From: CAIUSP01 sp964594365
Lineage (GTDB): Bacteria > Actinomycetota > Thermoleophilia > Solirubrobacterales > 70-9
Direction of reading: 5' to 3'
Length of the DNA stretch: 64,000 bases
NCBI GenBank assembly: GCA_964594365.1
Contig: CAZQMB010000001.1
Location: forward strand, 124,001-188,000
Shown here: one piece after another, positions 42,592 to 49,681 of the stretch
How the letters are laid out: the number at the start of each line of letters is the position of its first letter
Position numbering within the stretch: position 1 is the first letter of the stretch
Position numbers and translations under genes: made by a program
The notes under the pieces: model-generated
What the model was told of the DNA's origin: nothing
The model's database searches: none
Seen by the model: only the letters and a program-made list of their open reading frames with translations

Positions 42592-43773
42592 TCAGTAAGG
42601 TGCGCCGACCGCCTTCGCCCAGGCCTGACTGGTCTCGAAGTTGCCGTCGGATGTGACCTCTGTGATCACTACGGTCGCGGGCTCCCGATTGCCGGTCTTG
42701 GCTTCGATGTTCACCGTTCCCGTCCACCCCTTCCAACCAGAGACGGTTCCCAGGTAGTCGCTCAACTGACCGTAGTCGAAACCGCCGACCTGCTTGGCGG
42801 CATCGACCAGGATGTTCAACGAGTCGTAGGTGTAGGGAGACCAGACGTTCGGCGACTCACCGAACTCATCCTGGAACTTCGAGACGTACGTGTTGGAGCC
42901 GGCGAAGTCCGACGGAGCGGGAACTCCGGCGACATCACAGGTCTGAGCGGCATCGACTCCAGCATCACTCACGTAGCCCTCGTCGTAGGTCGAGTAGTCG
43001 AACAGACACTTCTTCGCGCTGGACCCGCCGAAACCAAGGGACTGGAGGTTCCTGGCCATGGTCGCTGCTTCCGGGTAGTAGACGACCGGGTAGATCACAT
43101 CCGGGTTCTTCGCCTCGACCGACTTCAGCTCACTCGTGTAATCGGACTGCCCTGGCCTGATCGGAACGTAGTCGGTGACGGTTACCCCGGCGGCCTCCAG
43201 CTGCTGCTTGACCTTGGCCGAGGTCTCCTTGTCGTACGCCTCGGTCGAGTCGTAGAGGATCCCGACCGACTTGGCCCCGTAGAAGTCGATCAGCGCCTTC
43301 GCGATCACCGGAGCGATCTGAGTGCTCATCGGCTGCAGAGTGATCCCGTAGCCCTCGGTGCCTGTATCCGTGGTCAGTCTGATCGGCATCACCTTCGCAT
43401 CCGTGTACAGAGGAAGCGTCTCGAGGCCGACGCTCGAGTTGTAGGGACCGACCACACCGTCGAGACCTTCGGAAATCGCCGCGTTGGCCGCAGTCACACC
43501 GGTCTTTGGATCTCCGGCGTCGTCGATCTCCACGATTTCGATCTGCTTGCCGAGTACGCCGCCGTCGGCGTTGATCTCATCCGCGGCGAGCTGCGCTCCG
43601 TGGAGCATGCCCTTGCCTAGATTTGCGGTGTCACCAGAAAGTGGGGCCTCCAGGCCGATTCGCCAAGTGTCGCCGTCACCGCTGGATGAATCGCCAGAGC
43701 CGCAGGCTGCGACGCCTACCGAGAGTGTGGCGAACAGCGCCAATGTGACAACAGCCTTCTGTGACTTCCTCAT
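42592..43773 (-). CDS. Branched-chain amino-acid-type ABC substrate-binding lipoprotein, orphan
   Basis: Extracytoplasmic receptor of the Peripla_BP_6 (LivJ) type. The lipoprotein signal MRKSQKAVVTLALFATLSVGVAAC has C24 as the lipid anchor, followed by a Ser/Gly/Asp linker. WRIGLEAPLSGDTANLGKGMLHGAQLAADEINADGGV (in parts) and VGPYNSSVGLETLPLYTD are family features. The length is 393 residues. No permease or ATPase gene is adjacent, so it must work with a transporter elsewhere or as a sensor. A ribosome site AAAGGAG precedes the ATG. An inverted repeat sits in the leader. Confidence 0.9.
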   Translation of the reverse strand: MRKSQKAVVTLALFATLSVGVAACGSGDSSSGDGDTWRIGLEAPLSGDTANLGKGMLHGAQLAADEINADGGVLGKQIEIVEIDDAGDPKTGVTAANAAISEGLDGVVGPYNSSVGLETLPLYTDAKVMPIRLTTDTGTEGYGITLQPMSTQIAPVIAKALIDFYGAKSVGILYDSTEAYDKETSAKVKQQLEAAGVTVTDYVPIRPGQSDYTSELKSVEAKNPDVIYPVVYYPEAATMARNLQSLGFGGSSAKKCLFDYSTYDEGYVSDAGVDAAQTCDVAGVPAPSDFAGSNTYVSKFQDEFGESPNVWSPYTYDSLNILVDAAKQVGGFDYGQLSDYLGTVSGWKGWTGTVNIEAKTGNREPATVVITEVTSDGNFETSQAWAKAVGAPY

Positions 43774-43793
43774 CTGGGTGGTGCTCCTTTCGC

Positions 43794-43813
43794 GGTATCG
43801 AAAGCTCGATACC
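43794..43813 (-). promoter_or_regulatory. Inverted repeat in the leader of the orphan binding-protein gene
   Basis: GGTATCGA (43794-43801) and TCGATACC (43806-43813) form a perfect 8-bp inverted repeat with spacer AAGC. A second TATCGAAA copy follows at about 43820-43827 in direct orientation (plus strand). The block lies about 20-55 bases before the ATG, in a locally AT-rich stretch. It fits an operator for a dimeric repressor or a leader hairpin. I cannot name the regulator. Confidence 0.55.
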
Positions 43814-43872
43814 AGTCGTTATCGAAATCTGTTCAAACGGAAAGAATAATCAACAGACCTTCGGGCCGCCGC

Positions 43873-44733
43873 TCAGGCTGGTGGTCCATCCGGCCCGAAA
43901 TCCCCCCATCCGTCCAGGAAGACATCCAGCAGCAATTCACCGCCAGCTGCGCCACGATATCCCGAGAGATCCGTGACTCCGGCCTCGGCGAGGACCTCGT
44001 CGTCGACGAAGGTGTTTCCGGTGCAGGAGGCCGGGTCGCGTGCGAGAACGACCGCAGCTGCATCGGCGAGGATCTCAGGAGTGCGCGACTTTGCCATCGC
44101 CTCGTCTCCTCCGAGCAGATTCTGGACTGCAGCCGTTGCGATGATCGTCCGGGGCCAGAGACAGTTCGCAGCGACTCCGTTGGCTCGCTCGCTCGCTGCC
44201 ACTCCAAGGGTCAACATCGACATTCCGTACTTGGTGAGCGTGTAGGGAGCGTGCATCTCGAGCCACTTCGGGTCAGGGTCGATCGGAGGGCTGAGCGAGA
44301 GCACATGCGCGTGATCGGACTCGCGGAGATGCGGCAGACAAGCCTGCGTCACTACGAAGGTGCCCCGGACGTTGATGTTCAGCATCAGGTCGAATCGCTT
44401 CAGCGGCAGGTCACCCATCGGCGAGAGGTTGATCGCCGATGCATTGTTGATGCAGAAGTCGATGCCGCCGAACTCTGCGACCGTCTTCTCCACTGCCTCG
44501 GTAACAGCCGTCTCGTCCCTGATGTCCCCCACGATCGGAAGCGCCTTGCCTCCGGCCTGCTCGATCTCCTCGGCGGCGGTGTGGATCGTGCCAGGGAGGC
44601 GAGGATCAGGCTCGTCCGTCTTGGCCACGATTGCGACGCTGGCGCCGCCTTCGGCCAATTTCTTGGCGATCGCAAGACCGATGCCCCGGCTGCCGCCTGA
44701 CATGAAAACCCTGCGTCCCTCGAAATCGCCCAC
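43873..44733 (-). CDS. SDR family oxidoreductase, HSDL2-like
   Basis: NAD(P)-dependent dehydrogenase of 286 residues. It has the nucleotide loop MSGGSRGIGLAIAKKL, NNASAINLSP, a serine strand LSLSPPIDPDP and the catalytic YTLTKYGMSM. The layout, including WPRTIIATAAVQNL and a long C-terminal tail, matches the HSDL2-like SDR group tied to fatty-acid metabolism. The substrate is unknown. GTG at 44733 follows GGAGAG five bases away. It stands alone between the orphan binding-protein gene and the Bax-inhibitor gene. Confidence 0.87.
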   Translation of the reverse strand: MGDFEGRRVFMSGGSRGIGLAIAKKLAEGGASVAIVAKTDEPDPRLPGTIHTAAEEIEQAGGKALPIVGDIRDETAVTEAVEKTVAEFGGIDFCINNASAINLSPMGDLPLKRFDLMLNINVRGTFVVTQACLPHLRESDHAHVLSLSPPIDPDPKWLEMHAPYTLTKYGMSMLTLGVAASERANGVAANCLWPRTIIATAAVQNLLGGDEAMAKSRTPEILADAAAVVLARDPASCTGNTFVDDEVLAEAGVTDLSGYRGAAGGELLLDVFLDGWGDFGPDGPPA

Positions 44734-44822
44734 AGCAACTCTCCTCTCGACATCCTTCGCTTGCCCAGCGCAGCCTACTCGTGCCAGAGATCAACCGTCT
44801 CCTCCTCTACCATTCGGACCAC

Positions 44823-45536
44823 ATGGAATACGGAATGGGACAGAATCAAGAAGTCACGAGAGATACCCGATCGGGTGTCGCGGCCGACTCGAACTTCCTC
44901 AGGCGGGTCTTCGCCTGGATGTTCTCAGGCCTGATCATCACCGGGATCGTGTCAGCGCTGATCAGTTCGAACGAGTCGCTGATGCAGCAGATAGAGAGCA
45001 ACGGAGCGATCGTGATCGGCGTGATCGTCGCTCAGCTGGCCTTGGTCCTCGTTCTGATCTTCGCCCTGCCGAAGATCAGCCCGGCGCTCGGTGTCTCCCT
45101 CTTCTTCCTATACGCGGCAACCGTCGGCGTCACCTTCGCCATCATCTTCCAGCTCTACACAACCGAGTCGGTCTACACGACCTTCGGCATCACTGCGCTG
45201 ATGTTCGGGGCGCTCGCCGCCTGGGGCTACTTCACGGACATCGACCTGACCCGGCTCGGGCCGATCCTCTTCGGTGCCTTGATCGGCTTGATCCTCGCGA
45301 CCATCGTGAACATCTTCTTCGCGAGCAGCACCCTCTACTGGATCACCACCTACGCCGGCGTGATCATCTTCGCCGGCCTCACCGCTTACGACATGCAGAA
45401 GCTGAAGAAGATCTCCGAACAGGGGGTCTCCGGAGTCGAGGGCCAGCGTCTCTCCATCTACGGGGCGCTCTCCCTGTACCTGGACTTCATCAACCTCTTC
45501 CTCTTCCTGCTTCGCATCTTCGGCCAGCAGCGCTGA
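44823..45536 (+). CDS. Bax inhibitor-1/YccA family membrane protein
   Basis: Seven predicted membrane helices, starting with FLRRVFAWMFSGLIITGIV and ending LYLDFINLFLFLLRIFG. The helix-seven GALSLYLDFINLFLFLLRI-type ending and the YDMQKLKK turn are BI-1 (UPF0005) hallmarks. Characterised homologues are pH-sensitive calcium leak channels (BsYetJ) or FtsH interactors (YccA). Two ATG starts (44823 and 44835) are possible. It is divergent from the SDR gene. Confidence 0.92.
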   Translation: MEYGMGQNQEVTRDTRSGVAADSNFLRRVFAWMFSGLIITGIVSALISSNESLMQQIESNGAIVIGVIVAQLALVLVLIFALPKISPALGVSLFFLYAATVGVTFAIIFQLYTTESVYTTFGITALMFGALAAWGYFTDIDLTRLGPILFGALIGLILATIVNIFFASSTLYWITTYAGVIIFAGLTAYDMQKLKKISEQGVSGVEGQRLSIYGALSLYLDFINLFLFLLRIFGQQR

Positions 45537-45560
45537 GTCGAGCGCCCTAGCAGCCTCGGA

Positions 45561-45600
45561 CCGGTTTCGCGGGACAAGCGTTACCCCGGGTGCAAACCGG
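45561..45600. other. Inverted repeat between the BI-1 gene and the next gene
   Basis: CCGGTTT (45561-45567) and AAACCGG (45594-45600) can form a 7-bp stem around an inner GCGGG/CCCGG pairing. It lies 24 bases after the stop and has no T-tract. It could be a weak Rho-independent stop for the BI-1 gene or part of the leader of the following gene. Confidence 0.35.
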
Positions 45601-45706
45601 CGTTCAGAGACCGACGGATATTGGCAATCGTCTCCTGGATTCGGCAACATGGTTCACGGTCGCCGGACGGGAGAAGCCCGGCCAGCGACCCGGAGCAAGA
45701 CCAACA

Positions 45707-46186
45707 GTGAGAGACGACACAGCACGCAGAGGCAATTACGACTCGGGGTCGGATTACGTCCTCGAATACGGCGAACTCCGTTTCGCCTTCAACGAACGTG
45801 ACTTCGCGCAGCGCGTCGAGCAGGCTGCCGTGAAGCTGGGGTTCGTCGAAGCCGGTCTGGATCGTGAGGAGCTCGAGGACCTGCTGGAGCTAGCTGTCAA
45901 CGGTGAGATCCGTGAGCCCTCATCTCCGCTCGGCGTCCACGTGAACGAACGCTGGGAGGATCTGGTCGGTCCCCAGCAGAAGAGCCTCGTCCACTGGCTG
46001 CGTCGTCTCGTGTTCCGTGGGGCCTGGCTCGATCAGCGGGTCAAGGAAGGTGAACTCGACGTGATCTTCGACGAGGACACGCAGACCTTCGGCTACGTCC
46101 AGCCGGAGCGCGATAACGATCTGATCGAACTCTCGCCTGAGCCGTCCTGGGCAGACAACGCCTACGGCGCCAGTCGAAGCGCCTGA
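45707..46186 (+). CDS. Conserved hypothetical acidic protein
   Basis: About 159 residues from GTG at 45707; the open frame reaches back to 45590, but that part lacks protein-like character. The body is soluble and acidic: YGELRFAFNERDFAQRVEQAAVKLGFVEAGLDREELEDLLEL (read in parts), then VNERWEDLVGPQQKSLVHWLRRLVFRGAWLDQRV and a beta-type DVIFDEDTQTFGYVQ ending. No domain is recognised. Its base composition and codon use look like those of the neighbouring genes. It converges with the Rho-module gene. Confidence 0.6.
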   Translation: MRDDTARRGNYDSGSDYVLEYGELRFAFNERDFAQRVEQAAVKLGFVEAGLDREELEDLLELAVNGEIREPSSPLGVHVNERWEDLVGPQQKSLVHWLRRLVFRGAWLDQRVKEGELDVIFDEDTQTFGYVQPERDNDLIELSPEPSWADNAYGASRSA

Positions 46187-46192
46187 GCAGAA

Positions 46193-46219
46193 GGCCGCTC
46201 GGCCGTCCGCGAAACGCGG
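46193..46219. terminator. Paired hairpins in a convergent intergenic gap
   Basis: Two short GC palindromes stand back to back between convergent stops: GGCCG CT CGGCC (46193-46204) and CCGCG AAA CGCGG (46207-46219). They are well placed to end transcription from both sides. No clear T-tract follows, so the call is tentative. Confidence 0.4.
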
Positions 46220-46230
46220 TGCTCGCGGTC

Positions 46231-46791
46231 CTAGAGTTTCTTGCCGTTGACTTCGGTGACGCGGACCATCGCCCTGTGTCTCTCGCCCTCACGAGGATCG
46301 CGAGCGATTCCCTTCACCTCATCGCCCGGCCGGAGCTTGCAGCGCCGGATCTGGGACGGTGAGATGTAGCTGTCCTGATCGCTTTTGGACCCCTTCTCGA
46401 GGCGGACGAAACCGTAGCCCTTGGGCATCCGGTCGAAGGTTCCAGAAACCTCGAATCCAGCCTCGTCTCCTCGGGCACTCGCACGGGAGGAGGTCTTGCC
46501 ACCTCTCGCCGGTTTCTTCGGCTTCTTCGACTTCTTCGCCCCTTTTCCACCCCCGAAAAGGGCTGCGATGCGCGCGAACAGGCCAGGGCCGCGCTTGCCC
46601 CCCTTGGCAGAACGACGCTCGATCTCAGCCACCAACTCTTCCTTGCGCATCCCCCGGAAATGGGGGATTTCGAGGTCTTGGGCTTTCGAATGGAGCTCCG
46701 CAAGATGAGGGAGGCGATCGGGCTTGGGCTTTCGTTGGTCTACCGGCACGGCCTCCACCTTACCCGCTGACCCCAGAGATGGGTTTCCCAC
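46231..46791 (-). CDS. Stand-alone Rho N-terminal/RNA-binding module, no ATPase
   Basis: 186 residues. The N-terminal Rho_N (SAP-like) helix-turn has DLEIPHFRGMRKEELVAEI. A basic linker rich in Lys/Gly/Arg follows (GAKKSKKPKKPARGG). The C-terminal part is the Rho cold-shock RNA-binding domain: DRMPKGYGFVRL, then DSYISPSQIRRCKLRPGDEVKGIARDPREGERHRAM and VTEVNG. In Rho the hexameric ATPase domain begins right here; this protein stops at NGKKL. The downstream DNA holds no ATPase remnant. GTG starts at 46791, 46758 and 46749 are possible. Confidence 0.85.
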   Translation of the reverse strand: MGNPSLGSAGKVEAVPVDQRKPKPDRLPHLAELHSKAQDLEIPHFRGMRKEELVAEIERRSAKGGKRGPGLFARIAALFGGGKGAKKSKKPKKPARGGKTSSRASARGDEAGFEVSGTFDRMPKGYGFVRLEKGSKSDQDSYISPSQIRRCKLRPGDEVKGIARDPREGERHRAMVRVTEVNGKKL

Positions 46792-46857
46792 CGCAGGGCG
46801 ACCTGTCCCGGAGCCAGGATGAGGACAGATGACGATCGATCTGGTATTTTCACGCCG

Positions 46858-47256
46858 ATGAGAGCACGGCTTATGAAGGCATCCATCGCCCTAGTAGCGG
46901 CCACCTTGGTAGCACTGGCTACCTCGGGTACGCCCAAGGCCTCTGCCGGGGGCGTGCCAGTCCTCCCCTGCTACAACTGCAAACTCGGCTTCAATTGGCT
47001 CGATTCTGACTCGACCAGCGGAGTGCTCCAAGTCACCAAGAGGTGTCGTGCCAACCGGAAACTCGTGCTCTACGGCACCCCCGTCGGCAATCAGTTCGGG
47101 GTGCTCTCCATGCTCGACCGAACTTCCTCTAGTCGTCGGGGCAACTGGGAGCTCGCATGGACAGGTCCCCGCTTGCTGGTCGTCAAACTCGCACCCAAGG
47201 TAGTGCGAGGGAAGACCTGTCAAGGCGCCTACGCAGCCTTCGTCGGCGGCGTCTGA
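46858..47256 (+). CDS. Hypothetical secreted protein with Cys-rich start
   Basis: 132 residues. A signal peptide (MKASIALVAATLVALATSG ... KASAGG, using the second Met) precedes a small exported domain. The mature start VPVLPCYNCKLGFNW has a CxxC-like cysteine pair, and two more cysteines follow (KRCRAN and KTCQGAY), so two disulfides are likely. The remainder is beta-rich and basic. No family is recognised. It is divergent from the Rho-module gene, with 66 bases between. A TGGTATTTTC stretch upstream could be a -10 element. Confidence 0.6.
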   Translation: MRARLMKASIALVAATLVALATSGTPKASAGGVPVLPCYNCKLGFNWLDSDSTSGVLQVTKRCRANRKLVLYGTPVGNQFGVLSMLDRTSSSRRGNWELAWTGPRLLVVKLAPKVVRGKTCQGAYAAFVGGV

Positions 47257-47272
47257 TCGAAGGCCAGCGGGG

Positions 47273-47956
47273 CTAGCCTCGAGCCTGAACCAGGCCCTGT
47301 AACCACTCACCGAACTCAGGGCGCGACTCCCAGTCCTTGGTGAACTGCTCTGCACCCGCTGTCGTCAGCGGGTGGTCGAGCATCTGATGGAAGATCTTCG
47401 GAGGAATGGTCGCTATCTCACAACCCAGACGAGCGCAGGTCACCACGTGTTCGGGATGGCGAATGGAAGCAGCGATGATCTCGGACTCCACCCCACCGGC
47501 CTGGAAGCAGTCCACGATCTCACCCAGCACCGCGGCTGAATCGACCGATATGTCATCGAGACGACCGAGGAAGCAGGAGACGTAAGTGGCACCGGAAGCG
47601 GCGGCGAGCAAAGCCTGATTCGGCGAGAAGACGAGCGTCATGTTGACGGGTATGCCATCTCCCGTGAGTGACTTCGTCGCTTCCAGTCCGGCTTTACAGA
47701 AGGGGACCTTGACCACGATGTTCTCGTGTATCGCCTTCAGTGCGTGACCCTCGGCGATCATCCCCTCGGGATCCTCCGAGACCACCTCGGCCGAAGTCGG
47801 ACCCCCGACCAGGTCACAGATGCGGGCGATGATCTCTCCCGGGTCGCCGTCCTCTTTGGCCAGCAGTGAGGGATTGGTGGTTGCGCCCGAGAGGACTCCC
47901 CATGCCGCTATCTCCTCCACTTCAGCGGTTGCGCCGGTGTCGATGAACAACTTCAT
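47273..47956 (-). CDS. Short transaldolase / fructose-6-phosphate aldolase family
   Basis: TIM-barrel aldolase of 227 residues, the size of TalC/MipB-type enzymes, not the long ~320-residue transaldolase. The Schiff-base lysine is K83 in IVVKVPFCKAG. MKLFIDTGATAEVEEIA, SGATTNPSLLAKE (26-30), NMTLVFSPNQALLAAASGATYVS and the C-terminal FTKDWES are family features. It can act as a transaldolase in the pentose phosphate pathway or as fructose-6-phosphate aldolase; sequence alone does not settle which. It ends the glpD operon, 12 bases downstream. Confidence 0.92.
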   Translation of the reverse strand: MKLFIDTGATAEVEEIAAWGVLSGATTNPSLLAKEDGDPGEIIARICDLVGGPTSAEVVSEDPEGMIAEGHALKAIHENIVVKVPFCKAGLEATKSLTGDGIPVNMTLVFSPNQALLAAASGATYVSCFLGRLDDISVDSAAVLGEIVDCFQAGGVESEIIAASIRHPEHVVTCARLGCEIATIPPKIFHQMLDHPLTTAGAEQFTKDWESRPEFGEWLQGLVQARG

Positions 47957-47968
47957 CCTCGCCGAACC

Positions 47969-49669
47969 CTACCTCTCCGCCCGGATGAGCGGGTTGATTC
48001 CCTCGCGACGCGCTTCCTCGGCCCAGACCTCACACTCCTCCGACTGGCGCTTCTTCGACCAACCCAGTTCCCTGCCCATGAGCGCCGCAACCGGCGCAAC
48101 CGACTCGGCGTCATCGACGTCCTTGGCGGCGATCAGCCCGAGCCGGGTCCGACGGAGGATCACATCCCCGATGCTCCGGGCTTGCTCGTTCCGTGCCGCG
48201 ATGACGACCTCGGCCATCAAATCGGGGAAGCCCTCGACGATCGGCTCCGCGAGCTCAGGCGTCTCCTCGCAGAGGTCGAGTACCTCTCGCGCTCCGTGCC
48301 CGTATCGGAACGCCAACTGATCCACCGCCCCGTGGGGCAGGTCGAGATCGGTCTCGAGATCACCCGGGCGCGCAGGCAGCCCCAGTGGGATCTCGGCTGT
48401 CCTGCAGACAGCACTCGTGCCCTCACGCTCGACTATCCGGTCGACGACCTCCTTGCCCATCCGGCGCCAGGTCGTGTACTTGCCTCCGGTGATCGTCAGC
48501 ATTCCCGACGAGGTCTCGTACATCTCGGCCTTCCGAGAGATGTCGACTGACTTCCGGGAGTCTCCGGAGGAGATCAGAGGCCTTACCCCGGCGAACGCTC
48601 CGGTCACCCGATCAGGCTCGATGTCCGTCTCGAAGTAAGAATTGACCGCATCCAGCAGGTACTCGACATCGGATTGGCTCGGCGCCACCGAGTCGATACT
48701 GCCGTCGTAATCGTTGTCGGTAGTGCCGATCAGCGCTCTCCCGTACCAGGGCAGGGCGAAGATCCTCCGACCAGCTCCAGCCGGGACGATGCAGGCGGCC
48801 TCGCCGACCGGCAGATCATCGAGTGAAAGGGTGATGTGCGTGCCGCGACTGGGTGAGATGACGGGTATCTCGTCCATATCGGTCACACCCTCGACCCCTA
48901 CCTGATCTGCCCAGACGCCGGTGGCGTTGACCACGTTTCGTGCCCGTACCTCGACCCGGTCGCCCGACTCCTCCTCGACGAAAGCCACGCCGTTCGCCGT
49001 ACCCCGCTGCTCGAGGATCTCGACGACTCTCGCACCGTTGAGCAGTACTGCCCCGTAGCGCTCGGCCTCCTGGAGGGCGGTGATGATCAGGCGGGAATCG
49101 TCTGTTTGACAGTCGTAGAAGAGATAGGCCGATCTGGGCTCGAGCGGCGCAAGCGCGGGCATCATCCTGGACGCCTCTGCTCCGTCGATCGTCCGGTGTC
49201 GTTCAGGTGACCAGGATCGCGTGTGCTCGACAGCAGCAGCCAGCGTGGTGTTCTCGGCGGTGTCGGCCTCCGGGTCCTCGCCGCGAGATCGCACCGTTGC
49301 GAGGGCGTCGTAGGCGTTGAGCCCTACTCCGAGCGCGAGGTCACGGCGATCGTCTCCCAACCTCGGTACGAGATACGGCGTCGGGTACACCTGGTGCGGC
49401 GCCAGCTCGACCATCAGGCTGCGCTCCACGAGGGCTTCGCGGACGAGTCCGACATCGAAGTTCTCGAGATACCGCAGGCCGCCATGGATCATCTTCGACG
49501 AGCGCGACGAAGTGCCCTGCGAGTAGTCATCGCGCTCCAGCAGGACTACCGACATGCCTCGGGAGGCTCCATCGAGGGCCACCATGGTTCCCGTCGCCCC
49601 TCCGCCGATCACGGCGAGATCGAACTCGGTCGAGTCGAGGGCTGCCAGCGCTTCTTTCCGAGAGATCAT
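47969..49669 (-). CDS. glpD: Glycerol-3-phosphate dehydrogenase (FAD)
   Basis: Membrane-associated flavoenzyme oxidising glycerol-3-phosphate to DHAP and passing electrons to quinone. The FAD loop is DLAVIGGGATGTMVALDGASRG (in parts), followed by MSVVLLERDDYSQGTSSRSSKMIHGGLRYL, the GlpD/GlpA signature. ALIGTTDNDYDG and MLTITGGKYTTWRRM are also typical, and the C-terminal helical domain is complete. The length is 566 residues. No glpK or glpF is nearby. A 12-base gap to the transaldolase gene suggests co-transcription. Confidence 0.95.
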   Translation of the reverse strand: MISRKEALAALDSTEFDLAVIGGGATGTMVALDGASRGMSVVLLERDDYSQGTSSRSSKMIHGGLRYLENFDVGLVREALVERSLMVELAPHQVYPTPYLVPRLGDDRRDLALGVGLNAYDALATVRSRGEDPEADTAENTTLAAAVEHTRSWSPERHRTIDGAEASRMMPALAPLEPRSAYLFYDCQTDDSRLIITALQEAERYGAVLLNGARVVEILEQRGTANGVAFVEEESGDRVEVRARNVVNATGVWADQVGVEGVTDMDEIPVISPSRGTHITLSLDDLPVGEAACIVPAGAGRRIFALPWYGRALIGTTDNDYDGSIDSVAPSQSDVEYLLDAVNSYFETDIEPDRVTGAFAGVRPLISSGDSRKSVDISRKAEMYETSSGMLTITGGKYTTWRRMGKEVVDRIVEREGTSAVCRTAEIPLGLPARPGDLETDLDLPHGAVDQLAFRYGHGAREVLDLCEETPELAEPIVEGFPDLMAEVVIAARNEQARSIGDVILRRTRLGLIAAKDVDDAESVAPVAALMGRELGWSKKRQSEECEVWAEEARREGINPLIRAER

Positions 49670-49681
49670 CCTCTCTCCATC

